DNA of 64,000 nucleotides from Cyclina sinensis (taxonomy: Eukaryota > Mollusca > Bivalvia > Venerida > Veneridae). The notes beneath the pieces were generated by a model. That model had not been told where the DNA came from and searched no databases. It worked only from the letters and a program-made list of their open reading frames with translations. The stretch lies in contig JAAONU010000014.1 of NCBI GenBank assembly GCA_012932295.1, positions 21,718,011 through 21,782,010 of the forward strand, in the 5' to 3' direction. How positions within the stretch are numbered: the stretch's first letter is position 1; every line of letters begins with the position of its first letter. The position numbers and the translations under genes are program-made. Positions 51,446 to 63,726 of the stretch are shown here, in pieces.

Positions 51446-53316
51446 GCATATTTGAAAATGCGAAAATAATATCGGTCATAGTTACACAGTTACAGTTATA
51501 TAGAGTTATAATGGCTAGTTGAAACTAAGGATCTTTACAATTATAGCAAAATGTTTTCTTTTTGTAAAAATGTTTTTCCTTTTTTCTTTTCTTTTTCTTT
51601 CTTTTTGTTTGGGGTGGGGGGCGGGGTCTGTCAAAACTAAATTCCACTCTTGATTTTATGCCGGATTTAGATCATAATCCGATGCAGGCGTAAATTAAAA
51701 TGAAACCGACTTATTTTTAATTAATCTGCCCGTGTCTATTTTTCATTTTTTATCTCCAAGATGATGTGCTTTATTGTCTTAACAACATTGCAGTATTGGA
51801 TTATTAAAGCCGGATATGGATCATAGTTCACAGCAGGGTTTTCAAGTTTTAAACTAAATTTAATCAAACCGTGCCTCTTGTTAAAATTTTCTTTGCTGGC
51901 TGATCTAATATTGCGTAACAGTGATGTACTTTATTGTCTTAAAACAATATTGCGATTTAAAGTAAGTTTTCTCTGGTAATATTATTTACACTTAACTGTG
52001 CTCTTTCGTCTTCGGTCTGCTTGTGTTTCTGTCTTTTAGAAGAAAAATTAAACCATAATGACTTTTAAAAATTAAAAAAAAGTAGCAGGTTTTTGGTTAG
52101 ACATCTTTTTTCGCCTATGATGAAACATGATTACTTATAAACAGCAAAGAAATTTAAGCCAGTAATACAACATTTAAAATATTGCTTCAGAAAGTTTAAC
52201 AGCTTACTAACTAATTGAACTGGCTGAAACAGTTTGCTGTATGTTATAACAATAAACAAAAATTTGTTTGTTATGAGATATCAATTAAGATATAGAACAA
52301 ATAATCAATTTACAAATACAATTTACTTAGACGAATCATAGATAACATCTCAATCTGATGAACTGTTAAATTAAGCTCTTGTGATATTCTCCGGGAGATA
52401 AATTCTTTTTATTTTATCAAAATTTCACGAAAAACTGCTTTTAAGAAGTACAGGTTTCTATCTTAAAAAGAAATTTGAATAAAAGGGTACAGTTACATGG
52501 GTGTAATAATTATTTCGTTTTCCGTAGTACAAGAAATATCATCAACAATAATATTAAAAGTAAGAAAAAGAAAGCAAACGTATTATTTGTAAGATCAATA
52601 TCTTACAAACGTGTGCATTGAAGCTATTATTTTTTTCTGCGTACACAAACTCGAATGCTGTACATATCAATACTTTGCACAAAAAAAAATCCGAAATGCA
52701 AAAAATAAATATTAGAGAATAGGTCCATTCAGCAGTAGATGCTAAATATTATATATCAATCAGGAACAAATAAAGACCTGTTTTATAGCCTTTAGGCATT
52801 TTCTCAAGAGTAAATTTTGTTACTAAAGTGTTTTACTGTGACTGATCAAGGAACACCGACAATGACAATTAACGGTGACTTATCAAAACAAAGCCAGTAT
52901 GTCACCCCCATATTACGTAACCACATCCCTTGACCACAGGACACCGCGAAAGACAAAAGAGTGTGATAATAATAGAAGCGCTAAATGATGCACTTTTATT
53001 GTCAAGTATGGTTTGAAACTGTATCATAGAATAAAAGAAGTTTTAGTTAACATTTTAAATCAACATGCGGTTGCTGAGCAAAGTGTTTATTTTGTCATTT
53101 TGTCCATTTAGTAAACTTTCAGAGGTGTTCAAATAATTGAAATCATATTTTCAACTTTTGAAAAGGAACAGTTATATGTGTTTTACACAACCCAATCTTT
53201 AATTTTGAACAGTAAATTGTCTTTATTCACCGTCTTTCATGTATTTGATAATTCAAGTTAATAATATGTTCAAGTCAGGAATAAAACATACAGAAAAGTA
53301 ATAATAATACAATAAA
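51446..53316. other. transposon interior, no gene seen
   Basis: AT-rich, with a pyrimidine-rich run followed by G-rich sequence near 51560-51625. No long or family-like reading frame was found. Confidence 0.5.
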
Positions 53317-53904
53317 ATGATGTCACAAAATTCACGCGATAAAAGACAGCATGTCACCTTGAAATGTGCTCAAGTTATACAAAGTTCTACGGGACTTAAG
53401 CATCACAGCGAAGTAAAGTTGCCTTTTAATGGCGGACAGTCACGTGACCTTCATAATGGCGGCGTTCAATTAATCAATTATGGAACGGTCTACATGTGCG
53501 CTAAAACTTCAGAAGCAGATATAAGATCTTCGGTAATGATCAATATTCATACATTAAAAACAGCTTTTTAAAGGCTAACAGTTTATATTGAAAGAGGTTC
53601 ACTCAGTTATTATCATAATTTAGGCATCACACAAAGTCAGGGGTGTTGAAAGTCTTCGTTTTTATTTTATTATTTGCAATGATAGGTTGTTCTTTTTTCT
53701 CAAGACTAGCCCTACAAGATAATGATTTTTGCGCAGGTGGATCGAGATACCAGGATATTTTGGCGACAACATCAATCAAGAAAACCATAATCATCAAATT
53801 TAATTTACTAGATTGGTTCTCTTTTATTCTAAAAATATTATTTCCCCAAGACGAGAAAGAGAAAAATACTGTACCAGTCAGTGCAACAAGGCACATACCA
53901 TGTG

Positions 53905-54056
53905 ACCAGATCGCCCCAATCAAAGGTAGCGTGGGTTTATTCCATGTGATCAATCCCACCAATCAAAGGAAGCGTGGGTTTATTTCATGTGATCAGATTG
54001 CGCCAATCAAGTATAGCTTGTGTTCACCTATCCAATCATTTCTTTGGGCGCGAAAT
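53905..54056 (+). promoter_or_regulatory. promoter-like block: four CCAAT boxes and an E2F-like site
   Basis: Three imperfect tandem units of ~40-50 bp carry ccaatcaaagg or ccaatcaag (near 53919, 53956 and 54003). A fourth ccaat lies at 54032 and tttgggcgcgaaa at 54043-54055. CCAAT multiplets next to an E2F-type site are typical of cell-cycle promoters in animals. The function here is inferred only. Confidence 0.45.
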
Positions 54057-54080
54057 GGAAGAAGCAGATTTCAGCAATTC

Positions 54081-54135
54081 ATGTCTCAAAAATTGCATTT
54101 TTTCGAAGTCTTCGTCGTTTTGAAAGTAAAACGAG
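54081..54135 (+). CDS. candidate first coding exon inside the transposon
   Basis: The ATG at 54081 lies 26 bp after the E2F-like site. It is followed by 18 codons (MSQKLHFFEVFVVLKVKR) and a consensus donor, cgag|gtaagt, in phase 1. An upstream ATG (54055) meets an early stop. There is no homology I recognise. At least one unseen middle exon would be needed to join the exon at 56997 in phase. Confidence 0.3.
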
Positions 54136-56053
54136 GTAAGTCAAAGTTTTTGAATAATACTTTTCAGTTTTACTGAACTCATATTTGGAATTAAATGCTT
54201 GATCATGCCCTGCAATGAATGGCTTATGATGATTTTTGTACGCTTCCGTTTTTAAACGGGTGTTGGTAAGTTCGGTAAATTGCAAGGCCGGTAAATTGTT
54301 GTTCAACGTCAAAATTAAATTCCTACTGCAGATATATTTAGATGTTATATCAAATGACAAGCTACGATTATGTTCACATACTTTAGAGATATAATTAGGA
54401 AGGTATAATAATGTAGAAAGAGATAAAGGATTGTGTAAGTTATGTAATCAAAAACAGTAGAATCAGAAGATAATTTTATATTATGTTGCTCAGGATACAG
54501 CACAGGTCAATGTTCATGGTCTACAAAAGTTCAATGCATCAACGTCACCTCAAAGTAAAAACTGATGTATAATCTTGCAAAATATATCAAAGAAACGTTA
54601 TGTGTAAGACAGAAAGTGATAAAGTTGGTGTGAAAAGCGCCTCTGATGACCGAGATTAATTGGTGTTTTTGTGTAATTTCTGTAAATATATAGTTGTATA
54701 TAAAAATATATTAATTATTGATGTATCGAGTATTGATGTGTTGCGGTATATTGTAAAAGTTTTATATGTTTTAAATGTGTTTTCATTTTAATACATTGCC
54801 GTTATCAGATCATAAACCGATTTAAATCAAATATCAAGCCGTAATCATTGAATACATTACTTCCTTCGGCGTCATTTTAAGTGCGAAAAAGTAACTATGA
54901 TTATAAAGTTTTAGAATCAGTTATAATATTTTTTATAATGATAATTGCATGACAAACACAAATTATATAATTACCTGCTGAGACAAATTAATAACCTATT
55001 TAACGACCGACACGTGTCGTTAGCACCTTCTATGATCAGCAGTGTACCCCAGCATGCCTTTTCACACCTACTTTATCACCTTTATGCGTACATACAGTAT
55101 TTTTACTGTTACCAATTTTTCTTTTTTTACTTTATAAAATCATGTTACTGATTTTTCGGTAAATCATTTGCATATTAAGAGATAAGAGAGACTGAATAAT
55201 TCTGTGAATAAGCCTTGATAGATAATTGATTATTTGTTAAAACATTCACAAATGTCGGCAATTAGATAAGTAACCACAGTTTAGCGATTATTTCATGATC
55301 GAAATCAAAATTAGGAAAATTAAAGATTTTATTAATTAAAAAGACAAAATAGGATTTTATAACACGCATTAGCAATGAAATTGTAAAACGTGTAACATCC
55401 TGTTCCTAGTTCCTTAATATGATTGACTAAAGAATTGTTTTTTTATGATTGACAACGAATGTACATACAAAAGAATGTTTTTATAAATTCTTTAGAATAA
55501 ATATTTTCATCGGCGCTAAGAACTTACAACTCTAATCAATAAACTAGTGTATATAGCATATTATGCAGAACATAACATAACAATATTTTTTGTTAACATC
55601 AAGGTTTTTACTTTGGGTATATCAAATGCTTTGTAGTCGGAAACAAAAGTTAAATGACTCCGGGGCAAGATGTCATAAAGGGAAACAAATCAGATAACAC
55701 ATATAAAAAACAACGAACAAATAACTGCTGAGTTCGGTACGTTATATTTAGAGATATTGTTTTGGGGGACCTAATTTATCAAAGTTATTCCTATAGATTA
55801 ATATAAATTCCTATAAAATTTCAACAAAAACAGTTTTTATTATGATGTTGTTATAGAACTTAAGATGGGAGTTAATCAAATTACGATGTCATTAATAAAG
55901 GTGTTGATTAGATGTTGTATGATACACGTGGCCTGTTACGGTAAAAGTGTTTATCAAGCTAGTGAATACTTATGCCATGATAATAAAATTTATTCGTAAG
56001 TCAGTTTAGCTTTTTTCTCTTTCTTCTATAGTGTTAGCGTTTTATGCCGTCCC

Positions 56054-56300
56054 GCGACTGACTCACAGATCATCACAGGCATAATGTTAATAATTTACAT
56101 TAGAAATAAATAGTTCAGTGGTATACCTGTCGAGAAAAGATTTACTGATTGGAAGGACATGAGTTTGCACACCGTTAGGTCAACAACTTTTTTCTTCCAT
56201 TCTAAAGGCGTATAGAAGCATAAAATTATGTTGTTGTTTTTTTCTCATGATATTTTGATTTCTCTTTAATTTAAATAAGAACAGCTTCTTTAAGTAATAA
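56054..56300. mobile_element. degenerate second copy of the TTAA-type MITE
   Basis: The left end gcgactgactcacaga matches the MITE at 49828. The A-box-like tagttcagtgg and the shared tail gtatagaagcataaaattat follow in the same order. The right inverted end and the B-box are lost. It lies inside the 7.9-kb transposon. Confidence 0.6.
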
Positions 56301-56996
56301 GCGTTGTTCCCGTTTTTTACTTTCATAAATATATTTTCTTCAATGTAATATAACTAATGAAATTGTTAGTGGAAATAAATTAAAAATCTGTTTTTTACCC
56401 GTCTTCTATGAAACATAACATCCCTTCACGTGCTTCGACAGGTCACGTGCATCACTCAGTAACGGTATATAATTCAATTTTTCAGAGAAATGTATGACGA
56501 AGAATTAAATAAATCACATATTCAGTTTGGATGAAAATGATAATGGCAGTTATATTTTCATTTCTTCTACATGTACTTACTTATCGTTTCTTCGCTTTAC
56601 TTATATTTACCTTACTTCCCCTTAATAATATCTACACATTCTTACTTTTATATTTACGCATCCTTACTTATCTTCTGATTTGTCTTTATGCGTCCATACT
56701 TAGTTACGATTATGCACACCATGTTTTTTGCGAAATACGCATGCGCAACGTTTAAACATGTGTAAAATAAGTCTATGTAAAACTGCCAACACACAAAAAA
56801 GTAAGAATGAGAGTAATTAATAGATGAAATATGCAACTCTTAATCATTCCAGCATCTTTCCATGACAATAACAATTTCGAAATAGGTAATACAATTTTTT
56901 ATTCAAAAGTGATCAAACACGGACTGTAAATGTTTAAAAGTAATAATTGAAAACTAATTAAAATACAAAATCAATACTATCATTTTGTATTTTCAG

Positions 56997-57099
56997 ACAA
57001 ATGGACCTTCATGATGCCATTGCAGAGCTGCAGGAGCAGATGCGAGTCTTGCACGAGTCCCAGAAAAAGTCACAGCCACAAGACAATGAAGCAGAATAA
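56997..57099 (+). CDS. candidate terminal exon, short coiled-coil peptide
   Basis: Acceptor gtattttcag at 56987-56996. The frame MDLHDAIAELQEQMRVLHES from ATG 57001 is followed by a polar tail and TAA at 57097-57099. A Leu/Ile heptad pattern suggests a coiled coil. Base composition is clearly richer in GC than the surroundings, as a real exon would be. AATAAA motifs follow at 57096 and 57112. It could be a host exon captured by the transposon or the element's own gene. No family was recognised. Confidence 0.42.
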
Positions 57100-57899
57100 A
57101 AGAACAAAAAGAATAAAACTTTCTGAAATGCATGTTGTAAATGTATGTCCTTGTTAGAAACAGTGAAATAACTCACAATAATCCTAAAAAAATTAGTATG
57201 TTTATCTGTGGAAGTGAAACTGGGTCTTATATATAAGCTGTGATCGTAGCAAGTAAAAATGCCAATTCCACATGGTTTTTATAAGATTTTAAAAAATATT
57301 TCTCATTTATATGTAGTACAGCTAAACAATGACCCGTGACTACATACACATACAGTGATACTATTTCTATTGATTAACGATAACGTATGAAACAATACCA
57401 ATGACATGAGCTGACAAATCTTTGATATTACATATGTTATTGTAATTTGAATATATTTTTACAAGTGGCCAAGGTTCACTAGTCATTGTTTGCATAACTT
57501 CAATATTGATTTCAGTTATATTCTTATCATTGCAATATGCTTGGTTTTATTATTGATTGTTACTCTTTTATGATTATATTACATTTATTAATAAACTTGT
57601 TAATAAAATACTGTTCATTAAATTCTGAACTAATTTGAATTACTTTTGTTTGTGCACATCCTCATCCTTTACAAGTTACTCAGTTAATTTTTAACATGCT
57701 TATAGCATATCTCGTGTACGCCAAAATAAACTTTGTCAGTATATCTATTTAAAAAAGGTATGTTTCCTACCGCTCTCAGACATTGCAGGTCTTTACTAGT
57801 CCATTCTAGAAATGAGTAGTAACAACATATAATGATCCCGCACATCATGTACATGTATATTAGCAGTCTATATTTGGTTCCCATATCCTGGTATATACC

Positions 57900-58523
57900 A
57901 TGTCCGTATTCTTGATCCGTACATGTAATATAATAAGTCCGTATATGTGTCATGTACGGCTTTTAGCTTTCCCGTATTCATTGAAAATACAATTCCGTAT
58001 TTCTTACGTATATCTACAGTATACAAAGACCGTATTCTGGCCCCGTATATGTGTAATATACGCTTTTAAGCATTTCCGTATTCTATGAAAATACATTTCC
58101 GTATTCTGGTAAACTAGATGTTGTTATAGCCCGTATATGGCTGAAATACATTTCCGTATACTCGTCGTATATCTCTAGTATACATAGTCCGTATTCTATC
58201 CCGTATATGCATCATGTACGGTTTTTAGCTTTCCCGTATTCTATAAAAATACAAGTCCGTATATCCTCCGTATACTGGTAAACTAGATGTTGTTATAGCC
58301 CGTATATGGCTGAAATACGGGTTTCGTACTGTGCGTATATTACAAATATACGGACACATATACATACATGTATATTGGAAGAATACGGAAATCCGTATTT
58401 GTATGACAAATATACGGAGTTCCCGTATACCCGATGTTCCGAATACGGATTAGTATATTATGTCCGTATATTATGCAAATACGTCCCGTATATGCCCGTA
58501 TATCTAAAATTAGTATTTTGGTG
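57900..58523. repeat. right subterminal TACGG/CCGTA array
   Basis: Mirror of the left array: ccgtatatgtgt, ttccgtattct and atatacgg motifs. It includes an internal duplication of about 175 bp (agatgttgttatagcccgta at 58117 and 58285). Confidence 0.8.
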
Positions 58524-58537
58524 TATTTTTCGCAGTG

Positions 58538-59792
58538 ATCTCCCCTGCCTGAAACAACATAACAACGTTCGCCAGGGGCATGTGGCATTATAACTTTAAT
58601 ACAAATTTTCCAAGCCCCATGAACACCTCCGACATGGTAGCCATAAAGGAAGTTTGGACCCTGTTTGAAAAAATCGTAAAAGTGCGTAGGGTAATGATAT
58701 CCTGCAGCCTCTATAAATGAACGCCAGCCATTTTCCGCCCATCGCTGTTGTATTTGGTACTTGCAGTGAGGATTTGTACTCTGTACTTCCTCGAGCACAG
58801 TAATTGCTTGTTTGTGATTGTAGTCGATGGACGGATGTTCGCCGCAACGGTAGTTGGTATGGATGATGATCACGTTGCAAGTATCAAGATTTGCTCTCGC
58901 GACGAAGAAACTACAGCCGGATAGCACTGCAGTTACAAACAGAACATTGTCACGTGTGACAGATGGAAGAAATGTGTAAGAGCTGGTTTCATGCTGATCT
59001 AGTGGAAGAAGAACCGTGCGGACTTGGACTGGTGCTGTAGTTGAAGCTGACGCAGTTAAAAACTTCTGGTACACTTCCTTGCTTTATCATTTTGCATTCA
59101 AACGTCTCCCAGCAATCTAGTATCCACATTTGACCATCGTAATAACGCCCCTTTCTGTGCTTGTGCTGTTCGTTGACTCTTCTACAGCCGTCGCTTGTTG
59201 AAGTTGTGTCACCAGATAATGCAAACACGTCTGTTTCGTGGATTACGGCCAGAAAATTTATAACTGCATTTGATGTGTCACCTTGTATTAAATGATCAGC
59301 ATCTGAAATAAAAGCAGCAAACTTTTAAATTTTCTTTGATAACCCTTTATCCAAATAAGACTACATGTGTACCTCTAAAGTAAATGTAAATGAATAGTTG
59401 TTTTTAAAATAATATTTTTGCAATCACTTATATCTGAACTTGTTTGAAACTGAAAGCGGTGGCAAGTGATTTCTAACATTTCACTCTGGCCTGTCGCGCA
59501 AACATTCCAACACGCAGGAAAATCTAACAAAGAAACAGGTGAGCGATTGCGAGGAATTAGATTTTGTTTTGTATTTAAGCATTTTAATCGGAATTCTAGT
59601 CCATTCAAGGTAGTAACTTTTCTTACTATTGATTAACCAGTAATGCATTAAACTTCTTTTAATATAAATTCTTATACGTTAAAATTATATTGGCTTACTC
59701 TCATTGTTCTGACAAATATTTGCTGGTTCCGTGACATACAGCAGGTGTCCTAGGCACAGGAGACCAAACACTGGATACAGAAAATAGTTCAT
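58538..59792 (-). pseudogene. duplicate of the LSGC-motif secreted-protein gene, frameshifted and transposon-split
   Basis: Exon 1 is 59699-59792, with a good ATG at 59790-59792 and signal-peptide core FGLLCLGHLLYV; donor gtaagc, phase 1. Exon 2 runs from 59302 down to the transposon border at 58538. Its last codons lie beyond the transposon at 50553-50615. The motif VLSGCSFFVARANL and the downstream His are kept. Relative to copy A there is a net 8-bp loss at about 59055-59081 that shifts the frame before the motif. Two independent lesions make it a pseudogene. Confidence 0.82.
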
Positions 59793-60511
59793 TGTCGTAT
59801 AATATATATTTAAAAATTATCGTTATCATCATAAATGCTCGTGAAGTTTTCCTTTGGACGTATTCTGTTCTTTGAAGAAAATCATATTGCTTAGATATAA
59901 CTTTTAATCGACAAATTACATAACCTAAATACATTCTAATATAGCTAATAGCTTTCGATTAAAACCAAACAAAACATATACATGATAATTTAAGAATACA
60001 CAATCTGGAAACCAGCAAACTACATGAAATTCGAAAAAGATAAACATTTTTTTTCCAGATTGTGACTTGGTAAAACGCTAGGTAAAAAAACTTCTCCGTC
60101 TTGAAACACAATTCTCTCTGCAGAAGCAGCTAACAGTATATACTTAAGCGAAAAACGTAATTTCATTAAAGCAGCTCATTCACAGATGGTCATTAACTAA
60201 GATTTGATTTTAACTACCTGTTTGTATAATTACATCTATCAATGCCCATCTACAGACCCATTGTCACCCAATGCAACATTTCGTGATTGTAAAAAAAACA
60301 TGGGTAGTTTCTCCATCAAAGGCTATATCGTTACGAAGGGTATAAAACCTATATTTAGAATTTCCTTTTTCACATGACTGATCACATTCACTCTTTGCGC
60401 ATGCGCTCACATCATATCCTTTTTTTAATTGGGTCAAAAACCAGCATTTGTTCCTTCTATAAATGCCCCGAACCGCTAAATAACCAATACAAGGTACGAA
60501 AGCTCACATGG
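59793..60511. other. 5' flank of the duplicated pseudogene
   Basis: AT-rich. A single GC-rich palindrome tgcgcatgcgct at about 60397 fits an NRF1-type site. It is the only promoter-like motif I see. Confidence 0.4.
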
Positions 60512-60740
60512 AACAGATCAGTGGTCCAGTGGTAACCCAGGGGACGCGAGATCGATCCATGGCGAGATCGATCAATGGCCACTTACAATACTAATTGTCT
60601 TTCGGATGAATCTTTAAACCGCGGTCCTATGTATCAGTGCTGTACACAAAGAATGCTTAAGAACTAGGGATGTCTCTGGAATGGGATGCTTTCGGTATCT
60701 TGCACTATCTCCCACAACATAAAGTAGCTAATCTCTGCAG
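60512..60740 (+). mobile_element. mollusc-type SINE, copy-B specific
   Basis: Head gtggtccagtggtaaccc with a degenerate B-box, body attgtctttcggatgaat ... aaaccgcggtcc, tail ggtatcttgcactatctccc. Same family as 28949-29212. Confidence 0.75.
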
Positions 60741-61097
60741 AGTCACTCAACTTTACTTCAAACATAATTCAAAATTCCCTCCAAACATCGCTATCAAATT
60801 GTTGCCAAAATATTGAAAAGAAAAGTATATCAGCTGATTCGATTTTATCTACAGGGTCCGCTGAAGACTTCAATTTATTTTACAATAAATCTTAAACTTG
60901 ATTAAGTTTCTTCAACAATTTAATAATTTAATTTCTGATTATTGCTTTCTTAGACTCGAAGTTATTTCACGAAAAGTTTTGTAAACAAGCGATACACTTT
61001 ACTTGAGAGAAATCATAGGTATACTTTGAATAGAGTTATTGATTACTGTATTTATGTAGCCGGTTACAGGTATAATGGTGATAAGTCAATTGGTAAC

Positions 61098-61182
61098 AGT
61101 GTGTGGCTTGGTAGGTCAGTTGGTAGAGATTCCGCCAAATAAGCGGAAGGATTCAAGCACCGGTCGAGCCACAATTTTTACC
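61098..61182 (+). mobile_element. tRNA-like SINE head
   Basis: A-box taggtcagttgg followed by an anticodon-stem-like hairpin (ttccgcc aaataa ggcggaa-type) and a degenerate B-box near attcaagcacc. The ends ggct...agcc can pair. It is probably a tRNA-derived SINE and not a tRNA gene. Confidence 0.5.
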
Positions 61183-63726
61183 ACGTGATACATTTAGAAA
61201 AAAGATTCAGCGGTCAGAAACAATGAGAGTTACATTGCATCTGTCAGCCTAAATGAGAGAAAGTATGTTTGAAGTAAAGTGAACCTGTATTCTTGCGAAC
61301 TGTCGTACTTTGTGTTGGTTATATAGTTGTTCGGGATATTTATCCCTGAAAGGAATGCCTGTGTCGAGACTGTTGAAGATGCCATTTTGCGGAACGTGTC
61401 ACGTTGTTCAGCAAGCACTTACTTCGGGAATACCGTATGCTATATTTAATCAGAATTTCCCAAGTGGATGTTTACAAAAAAATGCGTTTTCCCGTGCACT
61501 GTGACCTACGCGTGGGAATTTTTTTTCTCAGAAAACAAAGACGAAGGAGGGTAGAAAAACTTATTTCTACCGTTTAGCTGTAAACGAGCTGCTTTAATAG
61601 ATTATTTTTTAGGCAGTTGTTAGCATTATTGTGGTTCAGTAATTATAATGCTTGCCAAAACTGATAGTTTAGCCTTAGTAGCCTTCCATTGTTTCTTATA
61701 TGGAGTGGTTTATAAATATATATTTGACTAAAATCAAACATTTGTTTGACTTCATACTTTTCAGTTTTCGTATATTCACCTTTGTAATGATTTTTTAAAA
61801 AAAAATTACAATCATGGATAATGCATTTAGATAAATGCCGATGACAATCGTCAGTTGCAGACCAGACAAATACAACATGTTTAACGACAATTATACAAAA
61901 TCATATTTATGATAACGTCTAAAAAGTAAACTGAATTTTTGTTTCAGAATTTAATTTGGAATTTTGCCGATTGTAAGCGTCTGTCAATGCACTCACCTGT
62001 TTTCCTAGTATGTTTCAGAAACAGAAACAAGAAAAAAAAAGACATAATAAATTTTATCATACTGTAAATATTATTAATTTTATTACCCGTATAAAACCCG
62101 TCATAAATTTAACCACACTTTAAATATTTGTTAATTTTATCACTCATATATTTATATACGCATTTAGACTGTATAGCGTGTAGTGATTACGATTTTTACA
62201 ACAATAGAATAATTCATGTAAACATGTCAGCTCCCAGGATGTTCAGATTTCCTTCATTCATAGTGTTATTTATGATAATTTCTTTTATATATTTATCTTA
62301 ATGCTGTGTTGTGTTTATTTATATATTATCAAGTTTTACCATTCCATTCTTAGACACAAAAATCCCGGTCTAACTTTGATGTGTTTCTGGACAAGCATAA
62401 AATATTTTTGCATTTCAATATGATGCAATTTAATTTTTGTCATAATAAAACTTCTGGTCATAAACGTATTGACATACCTTCACATAAGTATAGCATCATT
62501 GTACCAATGTTTGCCTCAGCAGATCCTTGCACTATTGTAGTTTTTATCTATTCGAGAAGATTATGCAATAAAATAATAGACAAACATGTTTTTATGACGA
62601 TAAGAAAGTGTTATTCATCTGATAATGATTGTTTGCATTTTCGTAAAAAGAATATTGCTCGTATTGTTACTGCAATTCATTATTTAGTTCAACTTCCTAT
62701 AATCTGAATATAACAAAACATTTTGCGACTTAATAGTAAAAACGTTTCTGAAATAAAGAAAACACAAAAATATACACAAAACGCCGTGTCTAAACACATA
62801 CCTTTCTACCATTCCTGCCAGGCTCACTGCACATTGGTGGGAATATCTCTGTTTATATACTTACAAAGTTGAAGGACTTTGACCTAGCTGATTTGAAAAG
62901 AAAACAATAACACTTTGTTTCAATTGGTAGTTAGTCATTTAGACTGTGCATAAATATTTACGACCCTGGTGCAGTTTCTGTATTTGAAGTTTAGGTTATA
63001 AATACCATGTTGTCAGCATTTACCGGAAGAAAACAATACAGCCGGTCATCTCTTCGTCTGCCTTCAATGCACGAGCTTATATTAAGTACACGTGATGGTG
63101 TAAGTGTATATCCGAAGAAAGCCTATTCACTTGTCTCTTTTTCCGATTTCAATTTTCAATTTCGTTATCAATTATTCACATGATTACATTGAGTCATATG
63201 ACGCATACTTCGGGTTCCTGGAACAGCTTAAATCTAAAGAAAGCTGACAGGATTGTATTTGAACTTTATTTAATTGTTCTCCAGCTAAAAAAAACTCTCG
63301 TGTTGACCATGACTGTGATATATTTCTGTATTTGAAGAATGGTCAACACATAAATCATGTGACCAAAAAAACGCCTTTAACTATTTTGATCAAATGTTGA
63401 GCACCATTGGAAGCAAACCGGGCATAAAATCAGTTATACAAACACGATTAAAATGACTTTGCGAATCAGTGTTAGTTTTAACTTCTTTCTGGATGACAAG
63501 ATCAGCAGCTTATTAACTGAAGTAATATTATCGTTATTTCTTGTTGTAGTGAGATCTTAACATCAAAGAAGATATCTTTACTTCACATTATGTCCATAAC
63601 GTAAAATGCATTAAGAAATAAAGTAACCGAAACCTTCAGGAGACGTTAATTAGATAAGTTCACTCTTAACAAAAATGATGTGCCCTAAGCATTTACTCAG
63701 AATCTTACAATACAAGTAAGCTTACA

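Larger units (their letters stand above)
50616..58537. mobile_element. 7.9-kb DNA transposon, CACTG ends, CMC (CACTA/EnSpm-Chapaev)-like
   Basis: Inverted ends: cactgcgaaaaata at 50616-50629 and tatttttcgcagtg at 58524-58537. The target triplet atc is duplicated at 50613-50615 and 58538-58540. Removing the element rejoins an exon homologous to the intact copy at about 38210, which fixes both borders. Long subterminal arrays of TACGG/CCGTA lie inside each end. CACTR termini, a 2-4 bp duplication and repeated subterminal motifs are hallmarks of the CMC superfamily. No transposase was recognised, so this copy is probably non-autonomous. The interior holds a CCAAT-rich promoter-like block, candidate small exons and a MITE relic. 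Strand cannot be assigned. Confidence 0.82.
49130..63540. repeat. segmental duplication, copy B (with insertions)
   Basis: Second copy of 37090-42240. It is longer because of a 429-bp TTAA-flanked MITE (49828-50256), a 7.9-kb CACTG-ended transposon (50616-58537), a SINE (60512-60740) and a tRNA-like insertion (61098-61182). Substitutions and small indels between the copies are frequent, so the duplication is not recent. Confidence 0.83.

Noticed and set aside
53643..54176. 177-codon plus-strand frame
   Set aside because: It reads through the CCAAT-repeat promoter-like block and shows no domain; the minus strand is also open over part of it.
58340..58540. C-terminal extension of the duplicated gene's frame
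   Set aside because: These codons are the inverted end and TACGG array of the transposon, not part of the original gene.
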